From: Eudorina sp. 2006-703-Eu-15
Lineage: Eukaryota > Chlorophyta > Chlorophyceae > Chlamydomonadales > Volvocaceae
Length of the DNA stretch: 64,000 nucleotides
Direction: 5' to 3'
Assembly: GCA_003117195.1 (NCBI GenBank)
Contig: BDSI01000084.1
Location: 478,501 to 542,500 of the forward strand
Below, piece after piece: positions 1-11,234 of this stretch. Position 1 is the first letter of the stretch; each line of letters starts with the position of its first letter. The position numbers and the translations under genes were made by a program. A model generated the notes under the pieces. That model ran no database searches. It saw nothing but the letters and a program-made list of their open reading frames with translations, and was not told the origin of the DNA.

Positions 1-468
1 GTCCCCCTGGCACGTTCCACATAAATCCGCACCGTCACAAAATTTCATACAAATTCGTCCAAGTTCACTGGATTAAAGCTTACTCCATTTCAGAAGCCAC
101 GTAGCATTCGCGATCTACTGTCGTCAACCACACCCGACCCGGTGCGTTTCGCTATGCGCGCTCTTGCATGGGGGTTTGTGCTACATGACGAGGAGCCATT
201 ATGCCTAATTTTAATTTGCTGAAGGGCTTGCCATGTTTCGTTGTTATTGTCATATGTTTGCAATTGTGGGCTGGGTGGGCGTAGGGCTGGCATTTATCTA
301 GCCAATTGCCGTCTGTGTGTAGGTGGGGGCGTCTTATAATGATATCTAAAGGAACATGTCGGAATTCTGTGCGCGCGCGTTTTCCGGAACCGCGTCAATG
401 GTCATACCCCCACGTCCTTGATCGCCTGTATCTTAATCCGCTAATTGTAAATTGAATCATCTGTGCAG

Positions 469-1033
469 GTGATTCAAATGGCCGCTCCTCGTGCTGCTGC
501 TGCTGCGGCTGGTGCCGGTGGTGTTGGCATGCTGCTGCACTCCTGGATTATGGGCGACACACAGCCTGCGAATCTGCCTTCCCACCCTCATCACCATCTC
601 GGATACGCTGATGCTGCTGGCATCAACAAACTGCGCGAGCAGGATATTGCTTCCGAGGCGCCCCGGAACACCTCCAACAGCGCCTATTCCATGCTGGAGA
701 GCTACGTCGGTCCTGCTGGTGAGACGCCGTGTTTCTCTGACGTGACGCTGCCTTTCTATGTCCATGGACCTAACGCTTTCGGAATTTGGAGGTTTTAGCA
801 GTGCCGGAGCTCCAAACCAATACGCCTTTGTCTTGTATGGTGTGCCCACCGTTCCGCCCTTGCATATTTCCTTCGTCGCAGAGCCGGTCAACACCAAACA
901 TCATTTCGAGGAGCCGCATCCTGATCTGAAGAAGAAGCTGGAGATTGGCGTCGAGACCCGCGCGTCGAACTCTATGTTCGGCTTGCTCAACTCGTGGTTC
1001 GGCGCGACCGAGTCGTCGCAGCCCAAGCACTGA
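469..1033 (+). CDS. unidentified protein, 3' part of a gene (two exons)
   Basis: Function not recognised. An exon follows a good acceptor (CTGTGCAG, 461-468); its first ATG is at 478, followed by an Ala-rich start and a His/Pro segment (PSHPHHHLGYADAAG), then LREQDIASEAPRNTSNSAYSMLESYVGP. The frame stops at 796-798, while a second protein-like frame (SSAGAPNQYAFVLYGVPTVPP, ending LLNSWFGATESSQPKH) runs to a stop at 1031-1033. The two are joined in frame if an intron occupies 729-798 (donor GTGTTT, acceptor TTTTAG). The stronger-looking donor GTGAG at 719 does not give the right phase. The junction is therefore uncertain and could instead be a frameshift. Because an acceptor precedes the first ATG, the gene may begin left of 469 or left of the window. 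I saw no TGTAA close to the stop. Confidence 0.4.
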
Positions 1034-4000
1034 GAGCCTACCCGCATGCAGACGAGCTCGCGTGCGCGCGGGGTAGGCTTTAGGCGCCCTGCCGGATGGT
1101 GGATTGCTGCGCCAGGCAGGAGAACCACGTCACCTGTGCGCGTGAACGTGTAGCCACACAGGGCGGGTTCGTTAACGCCCTGCTGTCTCTCCCCCACAGT
1201 TGCGTCTGTGTGGGAATGGCCCTTGGTATGGTGTCGCCTCCATGGTTGGGCACAGATGCCCACGGTTGGGTGGTGGGCCTGAACCAGTTAGATGGAGGCA
1301 CGGTTGGTGGCGGCGTGTTAGGAGGCCGGCCGCGAGCAGTCTGAAAGGGTTCGTACACGTAACTTCGACGAATTGCACATGTCGGATGGCATCTATTGTG
1401 TTCTCTGCCTCTCTTGTGTACGTGTACCGCCCTTCGTCGCGACAGAAAGGGCCGTCGTCTGAACGGTGCTCCCTTCATTGGCAGCTTTCAGGCGAACCAG
1501 ATGGCTCCTCCATCTGAATTGCCGATCTTCTTTCAGCGGTTCAGCGCGTCACCCCTCCTCCGGCCCCCACAAACCGGCCTGAGGGGCGGCAAGACGGGCC
1601 CACACGCACAAGCGCGCACGCACCGCGCGTGCGCTTCGCAGCGTCGGGCCCCCCCTGTCGTGCAACTGTACGACACTCTGTTCCTTTGGCACGGCATTGG
1701 TGCCAGGCATCGGGAGCCTCCCGCCGCGCCGTACGCCTGTGGTTGTGATGATTGAACCGCGTTCATTCGTTCGATCAATCGATCGAGCAGCGGTGAGGAG
1801 TTTGTGCGTGCTGCGCTGAATTGCGCGCAAGTTTATCTGTGTCGTCCGTGTCCAGGCTTGTGGGATCGGGGCGCACGGCGCGCGGCCAGCTGTGCCGTCG
1901 TCGTCGTTCCGGAAATCGCCGAGCGCTTTCACTCGCGCAGAAAAATACGATTTGAGGGTGTGGCAGCAGGTCGCGGTTGCGCGGCTTCTTCATGATTGTT
2001 TATCCGGGGTGAAGAGCAACAGCATAGGTCTACACAACTCTGAACCTAAAGAGTCGGGCGGCAGATGTTTTGAAGGGCGGCAGGAAGGATTGCGTGAGTT
2101 CGTTGCGGCCGGCGTGGCGCGCCCTGTGATCGTAAAGCGCGCGCCTCGCGCGGCCGTCTGCGTTTGTTATGGTGATGGGGACCTCGGTTGATGCTCCTCC
2201 TCGTCGTTGATGTTAGTTGGTTTCGTTGGTGGTTTGCGGCTCCACATGGCGAGGTGAACCCGAGTTATCTTGGTACGACATTCGGATCCGGGATGTGCGA
2301 CGCGAGGAGGTGCCATTTCGCTGTGTTTCGAGGTGCCACTACCTGCCGCAAGAGTTTCTCACAGCGGCACACGTCACTTGTCGTCCTCGGGTGAGTCTGC
2401 AGGCATACGTTTGCGCATGTTTTGGGCACGGACATCTGTTTTGGGGCGCGGGCATATTTTGGGCACGGCGGGCAGGGAGCCATTCACAGACGAAAGGCGA
2501 AAATGGCATCGTCCGCTGCTGTCCGTTTTGTTGATGTTGTTGGTGGTGTTCCGTTACGTTGCCCCCTATAGCAAGACGTCTTTCTTGGGTGCGATCCGTT
2601 CGATTTTCAGGCGGGGCGGTCCGGGTTGTGTTTCTTGCGGGGCCCTGCGCGCGTACTGGTTAAGGCGCGCCCGCTGGCAGTATTATTCCATTGATGATAG
2701 ATGGCTCTATGAACGTTTGATTGAGGCCCTCCTGGTTAGCATGGGGGCCCCCATTACGAACTCACATACACGGTCCCGACGTAGCTAGCAGCCGAAGCTC
2801 CACCTTGGGACGCCTTGATTGTCCATGCTGAAACAGCGTTGGAGTTGCCGTGTAATAATGATATCCTTCCTTCCTTGCGTACGTTCATTGCATCGGGTCG
2901 TAGGGGCCCACTGGTTGGGATGTGGTCCCACTGGGATGGGAGGACCACAGCCGCTCGTCGGCGGTGTGTCGGCGGTGTGTCGGCGGCGGGCGCGAGCTAT
3001 CTGGTGGTACGACAGTATACCGGCCCTGCCGTACGTACCAAATCTGATTATGACGAATGGTGGTAGGCATGGGCATGGGAAACACAGCTGCAGTCGCGAG
3101 TGGAGGGGCGTGGTCGGCTTGCGGCTTCAGGACCCCGACGTCGGGCAGCCTGGCTCGCTCCCTCCCGTGCCGTGCCTGCCTGCTAGGTCGATCGTCAGAC
3201 AGCGGATACGCACGAGGACCTGAAGACGTTGCGGACTGGTGCCAGGTGCGGGGGATACAAGCAAAACAGCACCCAGTGTGTGTGGTTGCCTGTGCGACAG
3301 AGGATACGAAACCTTCGTGGGCGGGTCCATGCATCATCGCCGGCGCAGCTAGCTCCGCGCCTCCGCCCCATGTCCATTCGCCAAGCAAGACGCAACGCCG
3401 GACGGATGGGACGGACAGCAGTCTCGACTGCATACGCATGCGCGTTCGTTGCCGCATCGTTCCAGCAGGCCTGGTCACTTGGCTTGCCGGGGAACGGAAT
3501 CTCGGTGAGCCTCAGGGCCCCAGTGCGCAAAACAACCAACACCCGAGCGACAGGAGCTCTCGCTCGCCGGCAGCTGCAGCATGCGCACAATCGATGTCTC
3601 TGAGCACCGCAGGTCCATCCCTTTTCGGGGTCCGCTGTAACGTTTATTCACTCATCCAGGTCCAGCCAGCTAACTCCTCCAGATCAGAGGAGCTCTGAGC
3701 GTCGCGCAAGAGGCGTATCAGGCATATCGGCCGGCGACGTGAATGGTCACAGTGGCACTTGCGGATGATGAGCCAGGGTGCCAGGCAGCATGCGTGGATC
3801 CTCGGTCTCTATCTTGCTCAGCCGTCTTCGCGTCTGCACTGACGCTGACAAGCAAGCAGGTTGAGGTACCAACGAGTCGCGGAGACCCTTATTACCTGGC
3901 TACCGCAAACGAAACACACTTTACTTTGGGGTATTGCTAATGGGCTGACCTTGCCGTGGCGCGCGCGCGCGGCAGCCGAACAGCTCAAACTGCTGCTCGT

Positions 4001-4507
4001 TGGCTTCGCACAAGGCTGCCGGCCTCGCGAGCGCCGTACATGCGCCGCTGGAACGCGAAATGGTTTTTACAAAAGGAGGGCGATTTTGGGTGGGAGACCT
4101 CGCAAGGTTTCTCAAAATTCGCTGGTCAGAGTGGGAGCACGATCAGATTTCTTGGACGGCTCCAAACCCTCATCAAGTATAAATCTATCATCGCAACCCA
4201 AACCGCGTCCCGTGGGTCCTGGGGTGACGTTTCCTTCCTTGCGCTGTGGCCGCATTATCATAAACCGTCCTGCCATAAACACATCAGGAAGCAGCTTGCT
4301 ATTAGGCCCGGCCGATCCCGAGTCGAAGACCATCCAATCCAACGAGCAGCCCAGCCATCACGACCTGCCTCATCCCCCTGCTGGCCACCGGCAACGACAC
4401 AAGGCTGCTGTAACGAACGCATTTGAGATTTTCTCTAATTAAGCAGGGAGCATCGCAGCTGAAGGCTCCAGGCGAGAGCGAGCCCTGCTGAAAGGCGAAG
4501 CGAGACC
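1034..4507. other. intergenic region, no supported gene
   Basis: Open frames occur on both strands (for example 2270-2788 and 3861-4442 on +) but none shows recognisable motifs or a matching exon chain. A Cys/Trp/Arg-rich stretch near 2600-2790 was considered and left uncalled. A copy of the short conserved word GGGGTCCGCTGTAAC lies at 3627-3641, followed by a TTTATTCACTCATCC-type tail that resembles the copy at 4771. The 3' end of this region should hold the promoter of the kinase gene; I saw no clear TATA box. Confidence 0.5.
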
Positions 4508-7500
4508 ATGATACCAGGCTTTGCGCCGCACCAGCCGGTGTCGCTGCCGCGCGGCACCACGCTCAACAACGGACGATATCGAATCGAGCGCGAGCTGAAC
4601 CGTAAGTCGCGCCGCACCTCTGAGCTCTGACCGGTCTTTGATTTTTTATCTCGCTCTGCGCTGGATGGCGGCGGGCTGCTGCCCATCCATCCGCGGCGCG
4701 TCCGTGGCTCTCTGCTCTTCCGTGTCGTTATTTCCAAAGAGGCATCCGGGAGATTAGGTCTGCGCGTACTGGGTCCGCTGTAACGTTCATTCATTCATCC
4801 ACTAACGAAGAGGAGGCGGCCGTCGCGACCAGCCACCTTGCTTTCGTGGCGCTAGTAGTGCAGCGGCTCTATCTGAGGGCGTCGAGGTCACTTTCGTTTA
4901 ATGTATGGTTTCATGAATCAGTGATCTTAGAATTCGGATGCACAAAGGTCTTGCCAACATACGCACCTGCGCGTGCTTGCGCGCAGGCGGCGGCACCGCG
5001 GTTGTGTACGCGGCGGAGGACCGCGCAGCCCGCACCTATGTCGCCCTCAAGGTGCGATGAGGGGCTTGGGCTTGCCATCTGCTGTCCGTGCCGTGCGTCC
5101 CTCAGATCGTAGGTTGCGTGTGTGTGTATGCGTGCGTGTGTTTTAGTTGCGGGATGACCCGCCCGACACGACAAGGTGTGTGTATGACGTACGTACGTAC
5201 GTACGTACGGCTGTCGTGAACCGTTGACGTCCGTGCCCTCTTTGAGCCCATACATGTCACCTGCTGCGTGCTTCCGCCCTCGTCCAAACGGTCATGCCAT
5301 TACGTGCACATGACACGGCAACGGCCCAACGGACACGTACGCCCAGCCACCGGGTTCGTGGTGACGTCTCATGCATGCGGCGCACCTGGACCACCCACCC
5401 ACGCACCCACCAGTGTTGCTATCTTAAATAAAATAAATATTTACGGGCCAAAAACCCGGAATTTTTTCATTTCCCGGACCCCCAGAAAACCTGCGAGATT
5501 TCATTTATTTGACGCTGTAGGGAGCCGGAAATCTGCCTTGCCAACTATTTTCCAGACTACCAAAAGGGCCTGGAAATCTGCAGGCGCAGGGGCAATTCCT
5601 GTGTCGTACACCTGCCTACCGCCATAACACACTCTGATGCCGTGTCCCAGACTCCTGGTTACCCTCCCATATGCATCCGTGACGCCAGGAAAGCGTGCTT
5701 CAGGCCTCCAAGACTGAGAATCCCTGTCGTAGCTGTGGTAGCAGTGTCCCTGCTGTCGAAACACGCCGAAATATTTCCTGGCCTGCCCGGAGGTTTTTAT
5801 TTCCTGGCACCTAGAAAGGCCCCCAAATTCTGCCCTGCCAAAGGTTTTTTGGCTACTGGCGACAGGCCGGAAACCTGCGGAATTCTATTTCCCCGTTTTG
5901 GAAGATAGCAACACTGGCACCCACCCACCCACCCACCCACGCCCGCAGGTGATGCACGGGCCGGACCAGGTGCCGCTCAAGGTCGTCAAACGTGAGGTGC
6001 GGTGCGGGGGTGGGGTAGGTCCAACGGGGGGGGGACCGGGGGTTGCCCCGGCTGGAGAGACGAGCTGGATGGGCGGTGTTAGGGCAAAGGAAGGCAGTCA
6101 AGCGGGGCAGGCAGGCAGGCAGGCAGCAAGCGGGGGCGGGGGGAGGACGGTGGCGGGCGGGACGCGGGAGCGGGCCGCGATGGATGCTGCGGCGCACCGC
6201 CGCCGTGTGGTGGATGTGCGTGGACGCTGTCGCGCGAGTGGCGGAGCTACCACTGCTGGTGTCAGCAGGACCGCGGAGGAGGGCTCGATCGGCGCCCACG
6301 CTTGGCAATGGATGTGGTTGCGCGGCGGTGTGTGTGCTTTAGCGGGGTGGCTGCTGCAGGGAGGGGCAGCGGCTTGGTAGGGCGTCTCTCGGTCAGAGTA
6401 AGGTGAAGGGGAAGAGCCGGACGGATCGGGATCGCGCGGGTCGGGCTGGTCGCGAGGGTTGGGTCTCGGGTGGGGCCGAATTCGATAGCCACAACGATGC
6501 GCGACTCCGCGACCCCCCGCGGGGCGGCTCCTGTCCATTCCGCATTTCCGTCCAGGAAGATGAAACTACCGTTGTACGCGTGTACCGTAATACGGAGAGG
6601 GAGTGAACAGGGCCGCGGTCGGCCGCCCTCGCTTCTCGCGTCGCCCCGCCCTCTTTTTTCAATGGTGGCGTTAGTTCATTTAGGCAGTGTGTGGTGAGGA
6701 AGCCTCGGCTGTCGCCGGGGCTGTCACCGACGACCCGCGGTGTCCGCTGTAACATCCTAATAATAATTTAGCCCCGCCCGCCACCCCCGCCCCTCCCGCC
6801 CCTCCCCCAACCCGCCCCACTGCGCCTCAGATCACCTTCAGCAGCGCCGTGAGCCACGACAACATCGTGCGGCTGATGGACGTCTTCGCGGAGAAGCAGC
6901 AGCTGGTCATCGTGGTCAGTAATTAGTTGGTTGGCAGTTTGTTAGTCGACAGTTCGTCAGTTAGTCGTTCGTTCGGTGGCAGAAGCAGCAGCATAGCAGC
7001 TGGCCATCGTGGTCGGTCGGTAGATCAATCAGTCGGTCGGTCGGTCGGTCGGCGACGTTGGGTGTGTGCGGGCGGGGCCGTGGGGCGGGAGGAGGGATTG
7101 TTGGAACGTGGGAGCCGTTGCGGGGGTACGACGCGCGCTGGCGGCATTGTGTTTAGAGAAGAGGCCGAACTGTGTGTTTTATTTTATTGGTTATTCCGCG
7201 TCACGTATGACAGGGGTGGGTACGCGGCGTTGCGTTGCCGCCCCTGGCTGACGGCCAGCTAGCGCGGGGGAGGCACGGCGCGGGGCGGTGCGTGCGGCGA
7301 CGGGTTTTGATATTCCCTCGCCAAGCAAGCGCGTCGTATACATGGGACAGGCAGCTGACCCATGGGTCTGCCATTCGGTTGGTTTGGGGGGCGCTCAATG
7401 GCGTTCAGCAGCAGCAGCAGCAGCAGTAACGGTTGCGGTGGGCCTATCTCGCTCTTCCCCCCCGCTTGCTTGCGAGCAACGAATGGCGCTCGCTGCGGAT

Positions 7501-10500
7501 GAGTCGAACCCTGCTGGCCCCCCGAGACCCCCCCCCGACGCCGCATCCCCGCAAGTCTCCACGCCCCACGCACCATCAACCCCCCTTTAATATGTCGTGC
7601 GGTTCGTACTCGTACGTACGGATTGCAGTGGGAGCTCATCAGCGGACCTGACCTGCTGGACCTGCTCAACGAATGCGGCGGACGGATGCCCGAGGACATG
7701 GCCGCGTTCTACTTCACACAGGCGGTGAGCGGTTGTAGGTTAGCGGTTGGATGTTGACCTTCTTGCCGTACACACGCCCGGCCCGACCCCCGCCCCCGCC
7801 CCCGGGCCCCCGCCCCCCTGCAGCTCCGCGGCCTGGTGTTCATGCACGCCAACGGTTTCTGCCACCGGGACATCAAACCGGAAAACTGCATGGTGCAACG
7901 GTCCAACCACCAACTGAAGGTACGTCCGAGCACACTGTGCGTGGGACGCACGGACGGCACATTTAAAAAGCTCCCAGGGTACAGCAGCCCGGGAGTTGTT
8001 CTTGGATTGCTGGATTGCTGGTGGCTGGCTGATGCGGTCACAAAGAATTGGTGGTTACCCATCCGGTGCTTCCGATCCGTCGCCGATCTGCCGCCACTGC
8101 TCATGACCAACTAACTAACTGCCTGACATGAGAGCTCAGAGCTGACCCCTTCAAGCAGTATCCGACGTCAAATCCAGGGTTTAGGGTTTTTAGGATTTTC
8201 CGAAATCCGAAATCCGAACTGTTACGTACCTTTTAAGCCATCGTACGCTGTCGTGCAGCTCATCGATTTCGGTCTCTCCAAGCACCTGGCGTCCGCGAAG
8301 ACCATCGGCGTCGGCACGCCAGGTTCGTTCGTAACCCGCTGTCGCCGTCGCGTAGTGATCGGATGTCGGAAGCCTTCGCGTCCTGGGAGGGGTGCGGACA
8401 GCCCGTTGGAACACCCGGTCGGGATACGGGTCCACCTTGTAACGGTTACAAGGCCCGTGTCCCGTGTTGCGCACTGATGTACGGATACCTCACGTGCTGG
8501 TGTGTACGGATACCTCACGTGCTGGTGTGTACGGATACCTCACGTGCTGGTGTGTACGGATACCTCACGTGCTGGTGTGTACGGATACCTCACGTGCTGG
8601 TGTGTACGGATACCTCACGTGCTGGTGTGTACGGATACCTCACGTGCTGGTGTGTACGGATACCTCACGTGCTGGTGTGTACGGATACCTCACGTGCTGG
8701 TGTGTACGGATACATGCCCCGCGTTGTGTCCAGTGTTGTGTACAGAAAGGGCGTGTCCCGTGGTGTGTACGGCAACAGCTACGGACATCCCCTTGTCCGG
8801 CATGTGAGTTCCTGGCTGTAACGCCTATTTGCAACCGCCTCAACGACCCTCCCTCAAATCATCCTCCCTGTGCTTGTGCCCCCGCCGGGGCCCCCCGCCA
8901 TATTGCCGCCCTGGCTACACCTGCTATCCGCCGTACACCGTCCCATGGGATACCCCGTCCTTCACCACCACCACCACCACCACCTCCTCCTCCTTCTCCG
9001 CCTCCTCCGCCTTCTCCTCCTCCTCATCCTGCTCCCCTTCCCCTCGCAACGAAGACTACATGAGCCCCGGTGGGTCGCGTGGCGAACACCGTGCGTGTGC
9101 GCCAAATAGGGCGGCGCCGATCGAGTTCGGCTGACCTTCGCTGACGTTCAACTTGTTCCTTGTGCCTTCAAGCAAGAGAGTGGCCCCTGGATCGGATACG
9201 GCAGTCGACGCACGCCCAGCATGATTGCGCGGTGCGCGCCTCTGTACTACGCCATGACAAGTGGAGGGCGCGCACCTTCACGCGGCTGCTGGACTTTAGA
9301 ATGTTTCCTTTGCTTCCTTCGCGACCGACCGACGAGAAGGTTGCTTGGCGCTTGGTTTCGTGCCGGCGTGCCGACGTGTGGGTGCCCGCCCGCCCGCCCG
9401 CCTGCTCGCGTGTTCGTCCTGCACGTGTAGAGATGCTCGTGCATCAGCAGCAGATGGGCTACGAGATGGGATCTTCCGTACAACCACCGCCGTACGACGC
9501 CCGCCGAGTGGACGCCTGGGCGATGGGCGTCTTGATGTACCTGCTGGTCACTGGAAGGTCCGTACGTGTCCGTACTGTCGTGCAATTATTGTCGTACGGT
9601 TGTCTGCACCCGGACAATGTTCGTTTATAGATGACGTTTGCAGGGTCATTTCAATACGTACCTGCCCTGACGCGTGTTGCGCACCATGTGCTAGAGATTC
9701 CGCCGATCGTGGATACAGACCCGCGCTTGACTCGGCGTGGGGGTTTGTCTAATTGATGCTGATTGAAAATGGAATGATGTTACAGCAAAGCCCCGACCGG
9801 GATTGTAGGTGCCTACCAGCAGAAACCCTAGAGGCACCCCCGAGCAGTGGGGGCCTTTGTCGGTGTGTGAAGGGACTGCTGCTGTTGCCGCCCCCGACTT
9901 CACCCCCCCGCGCAGGTACCCCTTCGAGGACGACGCCCACCCCAACAACCTGGCGGCCACCGTCACCAACGTGCTGGCGGGCCGGGTCCGGCCGCTGCCC
10001 CCGGGGGTCAGTGCGGGGTGCGTGGAGATGATCGCGGGACTGCTGCAACCCCGCCCGGAGCGCCGGAGCACGCTGTTGGTAGGTTGGTTAGGATGCGGTT
10101 AGTTGGTTAGGATGCGGTTGGTGAGGACGCGGTTGGTATGTGGGATGGTGTGTTGGTTAAGGTGGCGTTGGCGGTTAGATAGGGTGGTGTTGGTTAAGAT
10201 GGGCTCAGAATATTGATATTAACCAACCAGGTGTTGGTTAGGATGGGGACAAAATATGGACATAAACTAAGCGGGTGTTGGTTCGAATGGGTTTACAATC
10301 AAATATTAATAAAGCGTACGCGGAAAAAACGCGGATGCGGCGCGTGCGCCAGTCAACTTCATTTCGTGGCCTTCCGCATGTCCTTATAATAACCGACGGC
10401 GGGGCTTCGCCATGCCGTACGTTCCGTACCGTTCCCCAGGACCTGGTGGACAACAAGTGGCTGGCGGCGGCGGCCGCGCAGTACGCCCGCCGCGTGGCCG

Positions 10501-11234
10501 AGACGGAGGGCCACCCTGGAGCCCAACAATGGATCGACCTCCGCGAGTACCGCCACCTGGCCGCCATGGACGGCCGCGGAGGCCCCCGCCACAGCCAGCA
10601 GCACCAGCACCAACACGCGGCGGCGGCGGCGGCGTCGCCGGCGTCGCCGCAGCAGATGGCGGCGCCGCCGCCGCGCATCAGCGGCGCCGGCCGGAGCGCC
10701 TTCTCCACCGCCGCCGCGGTGGCGACGGGCGGGGACACGTCATCGCACGCGCCGCCACGCCCGCAGGGCTCGGGGCTGACGGACGCGTCCATGGGCAGTG
10801 GCGGCCCGTTCGCGTCGCTGATTCCGGCCGGCAGTAGCGTCGGCAGTGAGGAGCTGTCGGCGCTAGCGGGCGCGATGCAGGCTGTAGCAGGTGTACGGCC
10901 CATCCCGTCGTCGGAGTCGGAACGCGATCGCGAACGCGGCGGCGAGCGAGGCGGAGATCGCGGCGGCGAGAGCGGCCGCAGCAACCCGCACCACCACCAC
11001 CACCACCACCGCTGCGGCTCGCCGTCCTGCGGCAGACACCATCACCACCACCACCACCGCCACCACCACCACCACCACAACAAGGAGCGGCGGCACAGCA
11101 GCGACGAGTCGGGCGACTCCAGCACCACCCGCAGCGAGTCGACGTCGCTGTCGCAGCCGTCCACCTCCGCGCCGCAGCCCAAGGGCGCCATCGCCAAGAT
11201 GCGGGCGTACTTCCGCCGCAAAATGGAGATGTAG
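4508..11234 (+). CDS. serine/threonine protein kinase (CAMK/SnRK-like) with His-rich C-terminal tail
   Basis: Eleven exons give 548 residues: 4508-4601, 4987-5051, 5949-5996, 6831-6914, 7629-7724, 7824-7919, 8259-8322, 9055-9069, 9431-9557, 9916-10078, 10440-11234; all phases match. The kinase domain (about 23-290) has the catalytic Lys in VALK (53), the helix-C Glu in VKRE (69), HRDIKPEN (143-150), DFG (164-166), GTPDYMSPE and DAWAMGV. The Gly loop reads ELNRGGTAVV, so the first Gly is Asn and the third is Ala. The activation-loop residues DYMSP come from a 15-base microexon. The last exon adds an Ala/Gly/Pro-rich linker, Arg/Glu/Gly repeats, two His clusters (about 10990-11080) and a basic end (KMRAYFRRKMEM). 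Kinase activity follows from the motifs; substrate is unknown. SnRK2-like or another CAMK group are both possible. The first downstream TGTAA is at 12554, so the 3' UTR is unclear. Confidence 0.9.
4771..4800 (+). repeat. short copy of the GGGTCCGCTGTAAC family
   Basis: GGGTCCGCTGTAAC (4771-4784) is followed by GTTCATTCATTCATCC, close to the copy at 3627. It lies in kinase intron 1. It is probably the 3' end of a dispersed retroelement. Confidence 0.5.
5185..5210. repeat. (ACGT)n simple repeat
   Basis: Tandem ACGT units in kinase intron 2. GTACGTAC strings recur throughout the AT-richer spacer DNA of this window. Confidence 0.7.
6660..6775 (+). mobile_element. 3' end of a dispersed non-LTR-type element (copy 1)
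   Basis: From about ATGGTGGCG through GAGGAAGCCTCGGCTGTCGCC to TGTCCGCTGTAACATCC and a (TAA)n tail, this sequence is almost the same as 39583-39690. Shared sequence that starts abruptly on the left and ends in a short A/T repeat is what a 5'-truncated retroelement leaves. It is inserted in kinase intron 3. No coding part is visible. Confidence 0.6.
8420..8464. repeat. strong inverted repeat with CCTTGTAACGGTTACAAGG core
   Basis: The 19-base core at 8435-8453 is a perfect palindrome around one central G. Outside it CGGGATACGGG pairs with CCCGTGTCCCG (one mismatch). It lies in kinase intron 7, directly before the 25-base satellite. The same core, without the outer arms, is found at 59041-59057. 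Confidence 0.75.
8479..8712 (+). repeat. 25-bp tandem repeat, nine full copies
   Basis: The unit (phase ACGGATACCTCACGTGCTGG plus TGTGT) repeats with exact 25-base spacing from 8481 to 8705, followed by a partial unit. Each unit contains the palindrome CACGTG. It sits inside kinase intron 7 (8323-9054). The copies look identical, which suggests a recent expansion. Since 25 is not a multiple of three, it reads open in several frames, giving false ORFs rich in YLTCWCVRIPHVLV. Confidence 0.95.

Noticed and set aside
2270..2788. 172-residue plus-strand frame with Trp/Tyr/Arg-rich end
   Set aside because: No family resemblance and no splice or end signals; treated as chance in GC-rich DNA.
8464..9063. 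199-residue frame with YLTCWCVRIPHVLV repeats, or a CRISPR-like array
   Set aside because: The 25-base unit repeats without spacers, so it is a satellite, and the frame lies in a kinase intron whose flanking exons join in phase.
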